Shown: positions 1 to 6,676 of the stretch, one piece after another
Layout of the letters: each line of letters starts with the position of its first letter
Numbering within the stretch: the stretch's first letter is position 1
The notes under the pieces: model-generated
Seen by the model: the letters and a program-made list of their open reading frames with translations, nothing else
Told to the model about the DNA's origin: nothing
Database searches by the model: none
Translations under genes and position numbers: made by a program
DNA from: Helicobacteraceae bacterium
GTDB lineage: Bacteria > Campylobacterota > Campylobacteria > Campylobacterales > Sulfurimonadaceae
Assembly: GCA_027057185.1 (NCBI GenBank)
Contig: JALUJE010000246.1
Coordinates: 1-15,428 of the forward strand
Reading direction: 5' to 3'
DNA: 15,428 bases

Positions 1-533
1 GCATAAGTGAGCGGGAACTAAAAACCAAAGTCAAAGAAAATCTGCTCAACAAAAAACTCTACCAGACAATCACCTACTCCAAACTCACGCCGCCGAGTTC
101 CCATGAAATTGAAGAGTATTACCGTCTGCATAAAGCACAGTTTGTACGCCCCGAATCCTTTGAGGTTATTCTCTACCATTCACGTTCGGCAGAAAAGCTA
201 CAACAACAAGTTACCAGTCCAATGTTTTACTCTCCCGATATTCACACCGAATCTCTGACCTTGCACTATGGTGCAATTGATCCCAATCTTGCCAATCTGA
301 TCTATCAGACAAAAATCAATAACTTCACGCCGATTATTCCTGACCCCAAAGGCGGTTATATGACTTTTTTTGTCAAAGAGAAGTCCAAAACACAAACTGA
401 CAATATTGAAGCATACACCGCGGAAGTCAGTGCCGCCATTTTAGCAGACAAACGAACGCAGCTGCTCAACGACTACTTCTCACGTTTACGTCTTAATGCC
501 GATATTAAAACGTTAAGACTTCCTAAAGGGTGA
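1..533 (+). CDS. SurA/PpiC-like periplasmic peptidyl-prolyl isomerase, C-terminal part (5' end outside window)
   Basis: The reading frame is open from the left edge (first full codon at base 3) to a TGA at 531-533, giving 176 visible residues. Near the start there is a charged helix, EIEEYYRLHKAQFVRPE, of the kind that precedes the parvulin domain in SurA/PrsA/PEB4-type foldases. It is followed by a beta strand and a pattern resembling the second half of a parvulin fold (an LHYGAID stretch, then FTPIIPDPKGGYMTFFV). The family assists folding of secreted and outer-membrane proteins in the periplasm by prolyl cis/trans isomerisation. The domain seems short compared with textbook parvulins, so it may be chaperone-like rather than catalytic. 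The signal peptide and N-terminal SurA-like domain would lie upstream. The family call is moderately sure; the exact orthologue is not known. Confidence 0.65.
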   Translation, partial: ISERELKTKVKENLLNKKLYQTITYSKLTPPSSHEIEEYYRLHKAQFVRPESFEVILYHSRSAEKLQQQVTSPMFYSPDIHTESLTLHYGAIDPNLANLIYQTKINNFTPIIPDPKGGYMTFFVKEKSKTQTDNIEAYTAEVSAAILADKRTQLLNDYFSRLRLNADIKTLRLPKG

Positions 534-558
534 GTCCGGGTATTGCCCTCGCCTACTA

Positions 559-567
559 TGATATAAT
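559..567 (+). promoter_or_regulatory. Extended -10 promoter element upstream of dcd
   Basis: TGATATAAT is a perfect TGn plus TATAAT extended -10, 30 bases before the dcd ATG. No convincing -35 is visible at 16-18 bases upstream, which is common for Campylobacterota sigma-70 promoters. It suggests dcd is transcribed independently of the foldase gene. Confidence 0.6.
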
Positions 568-597
568 TCGCATCAAATATGACTAAAAAGGGACATC

Positions 598-1158
598 ATG
601 GGCTTAAAATCGGACCGTTGGATTCGTGAAATATCACTGCAAAAAGGGATGATTACCCCTTTTTGTGAAGATCAGGTAGGGCAAGGCGTAGTCAGCTACG
701 GTCTAAGTTCCTATGGCTACGATATTCGCGTCAGCGAAGAATTTAAAATTTTTACCAATCTCAACTCTACCGTTGTCGATCCAAAATGTTTTGATGATGC
801 CAACGTGATTGATTTTAAGGGTGATATCTGCATTGTACCGCCCAACTCATTTGCCTTGGCACGTACCGTTGAATACTTTAAAATTCCACGCGATGTCTTG
901 GCAATCTGTCTGGGAAAATCAACGTATGCGCGCTGTGGCATCATCGTCAATGTTACACCGTTTGAACCGGAATTTGAAGGGCATATCACTATAGAAATAT
1001 CCAACACCACGCCCCTCCCTGCCAAAATTTATGCCAATGAGGGGATTGCTCAGGTACTCTTCTTACAGGGTGATGACGCTTGTGAAACCAGTTACAAGGA
1101 CAAACAGGGAAAATATCAGGGACAACAGGGCATTACCTTACCACGCATTTTACAGTAA
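598..1158 (+). CDS. dcd: dCTP deaminase
   Basis: The enzyme deaminates dCTP to dUTP in the cytoplasm, feeding dUTPase and thymidylate synthesis. The 186-residue length is normal for Dcd. Visible family motifs are SSYGYDIRV (residues 37-45), GKSTYARCGI (106-115, nucleotide and trimer contacts), an EGHITIEISN segment (127-136) whose E133 aligns with the catalytic glutamate of E. coli Dcd, and the C-terminal KYQGQQG (172-178) that closes over the triphosphate. The start is supported by an AAGGGA ribosome site about 6 bases before the ATG and by an extended -10 promoter just upstream. Nothing suggests the bifunctional dCTP deaminase/dUTPase form strongly enough to claim it. This is a conserved housekeeping gene. 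Confidence 0.95.
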   Translation: MGLKSDRWIREISLQKGMITPFCEDQVGQGVVSYGLSSYGYDIRVSEEFKIFTNLNSTVVDPKCFDDANVIDFKGDICIVPPNSFALARTVEYFKIPRDVLAICLGKSTYARCGIIVNVTPFEPEFEGHITIEISNTTPLPAKIYANEGIAQVLFLQGDDACETSYKDKQGKYQGQQGITLPRILQ

Positions 1159-1204
1159 GACCCTTTTTACATGTATAAGTATAAGTACCTTTTAGGCACA
1201 GCCA

Positions 1205-1213
1205 TGTTATCAT
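1205..1213 (+). promoter_or_regulatory. Probable extended -10 element upstream of the DUF465 gene
   Basis: TGTTATCAT fits a TGn plus TATnAT extended -10 and lies 29 bases before the ATG at 1243, much like the arrangement at dcd. No -35 is evident. Confidence 0.4.
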
Positions 1214-1242
1214 TTCAAATATATTACTAAAGGATTGCTTGG

Positions 1243-1479
1243 ATGCTACACGAGTACAGAGACATCATTACCCACATGAAACAAAATGAAGCGGCAAATG
1301 CCCATTTTTTACGCATTTTCGATAAACACAATGCACTTGACGATCAGATCAATAAAGCAGAAAATGGCGATATTCCCATGACCGATCTCGAAATTGAAAA
1401 ATTAAAAAAAGAGAAGCTGCTACTTAAGGATGAAGCCTACGGCATTTTGATGCAATACAAAAAAGAGCATCAACTCTAA
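1243..1479 (+). CDS. DUF465/YdcH-family small coiled-coil protein
   Basis: This is a 78-residue, highly charged, all-helical protein without membrane segments or a signal peptide. The family pattern is clear: HFLRIFDKHNALDDQI in the first half (from residue 21), then a hinge with acidic residues, then LEIEKLKKEKLLLKDEAYGIL in two halves (about residues 49-69). DUF465 (YdcH) proteins are small cytoplasmic helical-hairpin proteins of unsettled function, widespread in Proteobacteria. The start follows an AAAGGA ribosome site. The gene appears monocistronic: it has its own -10-like element and converges on arsC. Confidence 0.85.
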   Translation: MLHEYRDIITHMKQNEAANAHFLRIFDKHNALDDQINKAENGDIPMTDLEIEKLKKEKLLLKDEAYGILMQYKKEHQL

Positions 1480-1486
1480 TCTGCAC

Positions 1487-1510
1487 GGCATCATACCCTA
1501 CGGTGATGCC
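1487..1510. terminator. Hairpin at the convergent junction of the DUF465 gene and arsC
   Basis: GGCATCA (1487-1493) and TGATGCC (1504-1510) form a perfect 7-base stem, which can extend by two further C-G pairs across a two-base bulge. It overlaps the last codons of arsC. There is no T-tract on either side, so it is a weak candidate for a bidirectional terminator and may be only an RNA-end stabilising hairpin. Confidence 0.35.
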
Positions 1511-1848
1511 AGAAACGCCACAACCCGCTCTGGGGGTCTGGCAATAATTGCGCGGTCGTTGTGTATCACAATCGGTCGCTCAATCAGCCTAGGGTGTGCC
1601 ACCATGGCAGCTATGAGCTGTGCCTCATCCTCCACCTCTTTTAACCCCAATTCTTTATAACACTCTTCTTTCGTACGCATGAGCTCCCGTGCCGATACCG
1701 ATAGTTTTTTCAACACGCTACCAATATCTTGTTCCAAGAGCGGTGCTTCCAAATATTTAAACACCTCAACGTTCACACCCTTGTCTTCTAGCAGTGCCAA
1801 TGTTTGTCGTGATTTGGAACAGCGCGGGTTATGCCAAATGGTAATCAT
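1498..1848 (-). CDS. arsC: Arsenate reductase, glutaredoxin-coupled ArsC type
   Basis: The 116-residue thioredoxin-fold protein begins MITIWHNPRCSKSRQTL, with the HNPxCSxSR active-site loop and catalytic Cys10. The three arginines that form the arsenate site in plasmid R773 ArsC have counterparts here: R58 in LMRTKEE, R91 in LIERPIVI and R104 in ARPPERV. The family reduces arsenate to arsenite with glutathione/glutaredoxin. Related YffB/Spx-like proteins lack this arginine set, so true ArsC is the better reading. An AAGGA ribosome site precedes the ATG by about 7 bases. No ars efflux pump or ArsR repressor is adjacent, so the gene stands alone and its physiological substrate is inferred only from the motifs. 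Confidence 0.9.
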   Translation of the reverse strand: MITIWHNPRCSKSRQTLALLEDKGVNVEVFKYLEAPLLEQDIGSVLKKLSVSARELMRTKEECYKELGLKEVEDEAQLIAAMVAHPRLIERPIVIHNDRAIIARPPERVVAFLASP

Positions 1849-1873
1849 CTATTAATCCTTATTACAATATCTC

Positions 1874-1888
1874 TATGATAGAATCATA
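1874..1888. promoter_or_regulatory. Palindrome over the -10 region between divergent arsC and the DUF1538 operon
   Basis: TATGAT-AGA-ATCATA is a perfect inverted repeat with 6-base arms and a 3-base centre. It contains the TGaTAGAAT extended -10-like element (1876-1884) that lies 38 bases before the DUF1538 start codon. It sits midway in the 74-base divergent gap, so it could be an operator affecting one or both directions. AT-rich short palindromes also arise by chance. Confidence 0.4.
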
Positions 1889-1922
1889 CCAAAAATATAG
1901 ATGTCAATCAGCTTAGGAATCC

Positions 1923-3416
1923 ATGGAACCGTTACGTCTCTTTGCCCTGCAACTTAAAAGCTCCTTTCGTGACCTCTTACCCATTATTGTTGTAATCACA
2001 TGTTTTCAGACCTTTATATTGCAACAGGTACCCGAAGGACTTGATTCCATTCTCATTGGACTGTTCATTGTTGCCGTCGGATTGGCACTGTTTATTCAGG
2101 GGCTTGAAGTAGGCATTTTTCCTATTGGGGAAAACCTGGCTCACGAATTTGCTGCCAAAGGCTCCGTATTGTGGTTATTGGCATTTGCCTTTTTAATGGG
2201 GTTCTCTACCACCATTGCCGAGCCCGCACTCATTGCCATAGCCCAAAAAGCGTCTCTTATTAGCGAAGGAAGAATCGATGCCTTTGTCTTGCGCATTTGG
2301 GTAGCCTTTTCTGTCGGCTTTGCCATTGCATTAGGCACTTTTCGGATTCTCACGGGACATCCCATTGCCTACTATATCATCAGCGGATACATTCTGGTCG
2401 TGGCACTGACCCCTTTGGTTCCCGTAGAAATTGTCGGGCTGGCATACGACTCGGGCGGGGTGACCACGTCAACAGTAACCGTACCGCTAGTGGCTGCCCT
2501 TGGTGTGGGTTTGGCGGCCAGTATTCGCGGTAGAAATCCGGTTATTGACGGATTCGGACTTATTGCTTTTGCATCACTCACTCCCATGATTTTCGTACAA
2601 CTTTATGGACTGTATGTCTATTCCTTTGCTGATCCTGCTGCACTGGAATCTCTCTCAAGCGTGAGCACCACCGTTTCAGAGCCGGCACACGGCATCGCCG
2701 AAACACTCCAGACGCTCGTTTATGAGCTGCTAAGCGTCATTACCGATATCTTGCCCATTTTAATAGTGATTTTCTTTTTTCAATATGCCATTATCAACAA
2801 AGCTCTTCCCAATCTTCCTAAAATTTCATTAGGTATTGTATTGGTTATTCTGGGGCTGTATGCATTTATTGTCGGACTGCAGATGGGGCTCTTTCCTATC
2901 GGCGAGTCCATGGCAAAACAGCTTACAGAGCAGGGTAATGTACACTATATCTATCTTTTTTCATTTCTCATCGGTTTTTCTACGACCATGGCAGAACCGG
3001 CACTTTTGGCAATTGCTATGAAAGTTGAAGAGATCTCCGGCGGTGCCATTAAACAAAAAATTTTACGTATTGTTGTTGCCGTAGGAGTGGCATTGGGTAT
3101 TGCTCTGGGAGCTTACCGCATTATCAGTGGTGATCCTATTCACTACTATATTATTGCGGGGTACCTTATAGTCATCGTCTTGACATTTTTTGCCCCAAAA
3201 TATATTGTACCCATTGCCTATGATTCAGGCGGAGTGACCACATCAACAGTGACCGTACCACTGGTGGCGGCACTGGGACTGGGACTGGCCACCAATATTG
3301 ACGGGCGCAGTCCACTGATTGACGGCTTTGGGCTTATTGCCTTTGCCTCACTGTTTCCAATGATTACCGTACTAGGCTACGGTATTGTTTCCAATTTATC
3401 TCAACACAAGGAGTAA
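1923..3416 (+). CDS. DUF1538 membrane protein with two fused repeat domains (putative cation/proton antiporter)
   Basis: This 497-residue, very hydrophobic polytopic inner-membrane protein consists of two homologous halves (about residues 15-235 and 273-490) offset by 258 residues. Each half carries the same signatures: GFSTT(I/M)AEPAL at 93-103 and 351-361, IDGFGLIAFASL later in each half, and YDSGGVTTSTVTVPLVAALG at 175-194 and 433-452. These are DUF1538 hallmarks. A DUF1538 pair, UmpA/UmpB, has been reported as a two-component Na+(Li+,K+)/H+ antiporter in Halomonas; here the two units are fused in one chain. The link to ion transport comes from that homology, not from the sequence itself. 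The start is supported by a TAGGAA ribosome site. The gene leads a three-gene operon, and its last codons (AAGGAG) serve as the ribosome site of the next gene. Confidence 0.85.
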   Translation: MEPLRLFALQLKSSFRDLLPIIVVITCFQTFILQQVPEGLDSILIGLFIVAVGLALFIQGLEVGIFPIGENLAHEFAAKGSVLWLLAFAFLMGFSTTIAEPALIAIAQKASLISEGRIDAFVLRIWVAFSVGFAIALGTFRILTGHPIAYYIISGYILVVALTPLVPVEIVGLAYDSGGVTTSTVTVPLVAALGVGLAASIRGRNPVIDGFGLIAFASLTPMIFVQLYGLYVYSFADPAALESLSSVSTTVSEPAHGIAETLQTLVYELLSVITDILPILIVIFFFQYAIINKALPNLPKISLGIVLVILGLYAFIVGLQMGLFPIGESMAKQLTEQGNVHYIYLFSFLIGFSTTMAEPALLAIAMKVEEISGGAIKQKILRIVVAVGVALGIALGAYRIISGDPIHYYIIAGYLIVIVLTFFAPKYIVPIAYDSGGVTTSTVTVPLVAALGLGLATNIDGRSPLIDGFGLIAFASLFPMITVLGYGIVSNLSQHKE

Positions 3417-3418
3417 AA

Positions 3419-3772
3419 ATGAGATTTGCAATGGTCATTGCTATTGTGGCGGATACCCTAGAAGACCAAGCCATTGATATTGCCAAAGAACACGGTGCCG
3501 GCGGTGTCACCATCATGAAGGGCAGTGGTATCGGTTTAAATGAGAAAAAAACCTTTTTCGGACTAACCTATGAACGAGCCGAATCAGTGTTACTGTTTAT
3601 TTTAGAGAAAAAAATCTCACTCAAAGTCATGAAAGCACTCAATCGAGAACTCGACTTGGAACATTCCGGTCATGGCATGGTCGTGACCATGCCGCTTGAT
3701 CATATTGCCGGCATTCCACAAAATCAACTTGAAAAATTTCAAGAACAGCTGAAAGAGGAGATACAACCATGA
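3419..3772 (+). CDS. PII-like (GlnB-superfamily) small regulatory protein
   Basis: The 117-residue soluble protein has the beta-alpha-beta pattern of the PII/GlnB fold: MVIAIV strand (5-10), helix with EHGAGGVTIMKGSGIG (24-39), FFGLTYERAESVLLFIL (46-62) and SGHGMVVTMPLDHIAGI (83-99), where the G-x-G resembles the PII B-loop that holds nucleotide phosphates. The classical T-loop motif with the uridylylated tyrosine (YRGAEY) is not recognisable, so it is not a canonical nitrogen-regulatory GlnB/GlnK. PII-like trimers generally bind adenine nucleotides or other small ligands and control a neighbouring transporter. The ATG is 2 bases after the DUF1538 stop, with AAGGAG inside that gene's end; the 3' end overlaps the CBS gene by 4 bases (ATGA). 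Co-translation with a membrane protein suggests regulation of that transporter (inference). Confidence 0.8.
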   Translation: MRFAMVIAIVADTLEDQAIDIAKEHGAGGVTIMKGSGIGLNEKKTFFGLTYERAESVLLFILEKKISLKVMKALNRELDLEHSGHGMVVTMPLDHIAGIPQNQLEKFQEQLKEEIQP

Positions 3773-4182
3773 GGCCTACCCTTGTCAAAGATGCTATGAA
3801 ACCCAAAGCAGAGGTTATTACCATCTCTGCAATGGCAAAAGTTCGAGACGTGCTAGAAGCCATGAATCACAATAATGTCAAATCGGTCGTTGTCAATAAG
3901 ACCAATCCCCATGATGCCTACGGTATTGTCACATATTCCAATATTTTAGAAGCCCTTTTCTCTAATGATGGCGATATGGATCTGCTTAACGTTTATGATA
4001 TCGCGTCCAAGCCGATGGTACAAATTTCCAAAGAGCTGGATGTGAAATATGCCGCGCGTATGATGGTCAATCATAAGATTACGCGCCTGTTAGTAACCGT
4101 CAACGGCGAACTTGAAGGACTTTTGACCATGAACGATATCATGAAAGTCCTGTTAAAAGAAGTCGCTGCAGAATTAGAGTAG
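3769..4182 (+). CDS. Stand-alone tandem CBS-domain protein
   Basis: The 137 residues consist of two CBS motifs and almost nothing else: the first from VKDAMKPKAEVITI to GIVTYSNIL (about 6-61), the second from DIASKPMVQISKEL to LLTMNDIMKVLL (about 77-128). Paired CBS motifs form a Bateman module that binds adenosine-type ligands (AMP, ATP, S-adenosylmethionine) and often gates transporters or channels. Translation is coupled to the PII-like gene by an ATGA overlap, with GAGGAG about 9 bases before the start. The 3' end overlaps the convergent asnB gene by 9 bases. Together with the PII-like protein it gives the DUF1538 operon two potential nucleotide sensors. No DNA-binding or catalytic domain is present. 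Confidence 0.9.
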   Translation: MRPTLVKDAMKPKAEVITISAMAKVRDVLEAMNHNNVKSVVVNKTNPHDAYGIVTYSNILEALFSNDGDMDLLNVYDIASKPMVQISKELDVKYAARMMVNHKITRLLVTVNGELEGLLTMNDIMKVLLKEVAAELE

Positions 4183-5961
4183 GTAGCGTTTCATCCAATA
4201 CGAGAGAGCATATAGACCCCAAACATGATGTTTAAAGCGTCCTCGACGAGCCTTTTCGAGATACTTTTGCAATACATCACGATGAAACAGTCCACTCTGT
4301 TCATTGACTTCAGTAATGAGTTCCAATGCTCCTGAAGCACTCAGATACTCCATATAGGGGTTGGAAAATCCTTTTTTCTTTCGAGATATAATAGACGTAT
4401 TCAAATAACGACGTGCCAGCTCTTTTAGTATGCTCTTTGTTCCATCAGAGCCCAGTCGTGCGTGAGCATTGTATGTGAACACTTGTTCTACCAGATGGTG
4501 ATCTAAAAATGGTGTACGTGCCTCAATGGAGTGTGCCATCGAGACTTTATCCAGCTTCATTAAAAAATGTTCTGCCTGAAACAGCTTTAAATCAATGTAG
4601 CTATACCACAATGTCGCATCATCAGCATACTCAGAAGCCAGAAACCGTTGTCGATAGTGTTGCAGATAGCAGTAAGAATGATTGTCCTTAACATTGCGCC
4701 GCAACAATCTATTTTGCTGCAGGTCACTAAAACGTTCACCCGAAGTTCGGAAGAGTAGCTGTTTGTTAAAGATTCGTTTATACCACTCCCATTCTCGATT
4801 CATTGAAAAATTGGAACGAAAATATTTACGTATCCAGTTGGTGTTGTGTAGCGTTGCCAGAGATTCTATCTCAAAATACTCTCGGTAGTGACGGTACCCC
4901 AAGAAAATCTCATCACTTCCCTCTCCACTCAGTACGACCTTATAGCCCTGACGCCGAATCTCTTGAAATAATAAAAAGAGCGGTACGGCGGCCGGATCGT
5001 TTAACGGTTCATCCATACTCTCCATGACCTTGGGAATGGTATTCATAAAATCAGACCGATCAATCTCTAATGAACAGTTGTTCACACCTAAATAACGCGC
5101 CGTTTCCGCTGCATTGACACGCTCGTCATATGCCCCATATTCACGATACCCCAAAGTAAACGTGGTAAAATCGGGGATTCGCTCCCGTGCTATGGCTGCA
5201 ATCATAGCACTATCAATACCCCCGGAAAGAAGACCAGCAACCGGAACATCTGCCTGCAGACGTAGTGCAATCGATTCTCGAAGCAACAACTCGGTTTGCA
5301 CGGTGCAACCGGACGATCGCTCAACTGAAAGATCATAATACGTATGTTTATGGATGTTACCATTTTCATATAGTAAGTAGCTGCCCGACTCTAACTTCTC
5401 AATTCCTTCATAAAAGGTATGTGGTGGAGCAGGTGCCAAAAAACTCAGATAACTCGACAAAGCATCTTGATTCATTCGCATTTGCTTTAAAAACGGGGTA
5501 AGCGCCTTGATTTCTGAGGCAAAAACCAATCCTTTGTCATGCCGATGGTAATACAGCGGCTTTTTACCAAAACGGTCTCGAATAAGATAAAGCCGTGAGC
5601 CATCGACAATGGCAATGGCGAACATACCGCGTAAATGGCGGACAAAATCAATGCCATATTGCACATATGCCGCCAAAACCACTTCCGCATCACTGTCGGT
5701 TGTAAAGTTATAGTGGAGTTGTGCTTTGAGGGCTTTATGGTTATAGATTTCACCATTAAAACTCAAAAGAATTTTCTGATGTCGTAAAGGCTGATGTGCC
5801 CTGGCATCAACATCGAGAATACTAAGACGATGGTGGGCAAAAAAAAGTCGTGGTTCCTCAACAATACCGCAAAAATCCGGACCACGGTGCGCCATCTTCG
5901 ATAGCGCCCGCTTCGCTTGTGAGAGATCATACTCCCCAAGAATTCCAAAAATGGCACACAT
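4174..5961 (-). CDS. asnB: Asparagine synthetase B-type, glutamine-hydrolysing amidotransferase
   Basis: This is a 595-residue class II glutamine amidotransferase. Translation must start at the ATG at 5961 rather than the adjacent upstream TTG, because the nucleophilic cysteine then becomes residue 2 (MCAIFGILG) and is exposed after Met removal. HRGPD (26-30), SFNGEIYNH (68-76) and RDRFGKKPLYY (129-139) belong to the glutaminase half. SGGIDS (246-251, PP-loop) and SGEGSDE (345-351) belong to the ATP-dependent synthetase half. The family turns aspartate into asparagine, but similar proteins in polysaccharide loci amidate sugar acids or other carboxylates. The start overlaps the methyltransferase stop (TGATG) with GAGGAG about 8 bases upstream, so the two are co-translated. 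The methyltransferase partner and the nearby uronic-acid operon leave the substrate open. Confidence 0.88.
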   Translation of the reverse strand: MCAIFGILGEYDLSQAKRALSKMAHRGPDFCGIVEEPRLFFAHHRLSILDVDARAHQPLRHQKILLSFNGEIYNHKALKAQLHYNFTTDSDAEVVLAAYVQYGIDFVRHLRGMFAIAIVDGSRLYLIRDRFGKKPLYYHRHDKGLVFASEIKALTPFLKQMRMNQDALSSYLSFLAPAPPHTFYEGIEKLESGSYLLYENGNIHKHTYYDLSVERSSGCTVQTELLLRESIALRLQADVPVAGLLSGGIDSAMIAAIARERIPDFTTFTLGYREYGAYDERVNAAETARYLGVNNCSLEIDRSDFMNTIPKVMESMDEPLNDPAAVPLFLLFQEIRRQGYKVVLSGEGSDEIFLGYRHYREYFEIESLATLHNTNWIRKYFRSNFSMNREWEWYKRIFNKQLLFRTSGERFSDLQQNRLLRRNVKDNHSYCYLQHYRQRFLASEYADDATLWYSYIDLKLFQAEHFLMKLDKVSMAHSIEARTPFLDHHLVEQVFTYNAHARLGSDGTKSILKELARRYLNTSIISRKKKGFSNPYMEYLSASGALELITEVNEQSGLFHRDVLQKYLEKARRGRFKHHVWGLYALSYWMKRYLL

Positions 5962-6551
5962 CAATCCAACTCCTCACGCTTATAAAGTGCCACACTCATG
6001 TCATGCTCTAAATAGCCGGTCGTGATTTTACATGTTGCATTCAATGTTTTTGCAATGGCTTCTATGGTGTCAATATGCATATAATTATAGACCAAATCAT
6101 CTCGTTCTCCCCACAAAACATTAAAAACAAAACCAAAACGGGCAGCATCATAGCAACGACGTATGAACAATTGTGTCTCAAAAGGGTCTAAAATATTCAT
6201 TGCGCCACTACAACAGTAGATATCTGCCTTCTTAAGAGGATCACGTAAAATGTCACATTGAAAAATATCGCATGACGTCCGTTTTCGTGCTTCCAAAACC
6301 ATGGTTTCCATACAGTCAAGACCAATATATTGCGCAGGAAGAGACCCGTATTCCTGTAGGTAAAGATAAAAATCACCAAAGCCGCAACCGGCATCTATCA
6401 TGGTATAATGCGATATTGTTTCCGGTAGCAGGTGCCTCAATTGTTGAAATCGTATCTTCTGGGCTTCTGGAGAGTTCCAGTGGAGTCCCTGAGCAGTTTT
6501 TCCATATTTTTTCAACGAAGCGGCATAAAACTTTTTATTATCTATTTTCAT
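5961..6551 (-). CDS. Class I SAM-dependent methyltransferase of unknown substrate
   Basis: The 196-residue protein has a Rossmann methyltransferase core: motif I MIDAGCGFGDFYLYL (51-65), the acidic end of strand 2 in YIGLDCMETMV (75-85, D79), CDIL (99-102), and a hydrophobic strand FGFVFNVLW (139-147). An N-terminal helical cap (1-45) may bind the substrate. Nothing identifies the acceptor. The gene precedes asnB and shares the TGATG overlap, so both probably act in one pathway. No Shine-Dalgarno sequence is visible; instead a TATAAT hexamer ends 7 bases before the ATG, which predicts a transcript beginning at the start codon. An in-frame TGA 11 codons upstream excludes a longer protein beginning further out, and the next Met is residue 51, inside motif I. 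Confidence 0.8.
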   Translation of the reverse strand: MKIDNKKFYAASLKKYGKTAQGLHWNSPEAQKIRFQQLRHLLPETISHYTMIDAGCGFGDFYLYLQEYGSLPAQYIGLDCMETMVLEARKRTSCDIFQCDILRDPLKKADIYCCSGAMNILDPFETQLFIRRCYDAARFGFVFNVLWGERDDLVYNYMHIDTIEAIAKTLNATCKITTGYLEHDMSVALYKREELD

Positions 6552-6557
6552 CGTAAC

Positions 6558-6563
6558 ATTATA
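6558..6563 (-). promoter_or_regulatory. TATAAT -10 hexamer placed for a leaderless methyltransferase mRNA
   Basis: Read on the minus strand, TATAAT occupies positions -12 to -7 relative to the A of the start codon at 6551. With usual -10 geometry the transcript would start on that A. A TG dinucleotide lies two bases upstream of the hexamer; no clear -35 is seen. Confidence 0.5.
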
Positions 6564-6577
6564 AACAAAACTACTGC

Positions 6578-6622
6578 AAAATCACTCAAAAATCGTTTTA
6601 AAAGGGTAGTTTCAGTGGTTTT
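6578..6622. repeat. Imperfect inverted repeat in the divergent gap before the FlgO-domain lipoprotein gene
   Basis: AAAATCACTCAAA (6578-6590) and TTTCAGTGGTTTT (6610-6622) pair at 12 of 13 positions as RNA, counting one G-U. They are separated by 19 bases in the 125-base gap between the methyltransferase and lipoprotein genes. It may be an operator or a chance AT-rich match. A weak -10-like TACAAT lies just beyond, at 6638-6643, 33 bases before the lipoprotein ATG. Confidence 0.25.
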
Positions 6623-6676
6623 TAATAAAAACAAACATACAATAAGCAAATTATCTTCACACTCTAAGGATTTTTA

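Noticed and set aside
1177..1190. Short direct repeat GTATAAGTATAAGTA after dcd
   Set aside because: Only two copies of a short AT-rich unit; it does not support a repeat array or a regulatory call.
1875..1907. Canonical -35/-10 promoter for arsC on the minus strand (TTGACA at 1902-1907)
   Set aside because: Spacing to the possible -10 hexamers is 13 or 21 bases, neither of which is acceptable; the arsC promoter remains undefined.
4509..5501. Several plus-strand open frames opposite asnB
   Set aside because: They have no recognisable domains and lie entirely antisense to a well-conserved amidotransferase; they are shadows.
5962..5964. TTG codon directly before the asnB ATG as the start
   Set aside because: It would put an extra Met before MCAIFG and leave the catalytic cysteine at position 3; class II amidotransferases need Cys at position 2, so the ATG at 5961 is the start.
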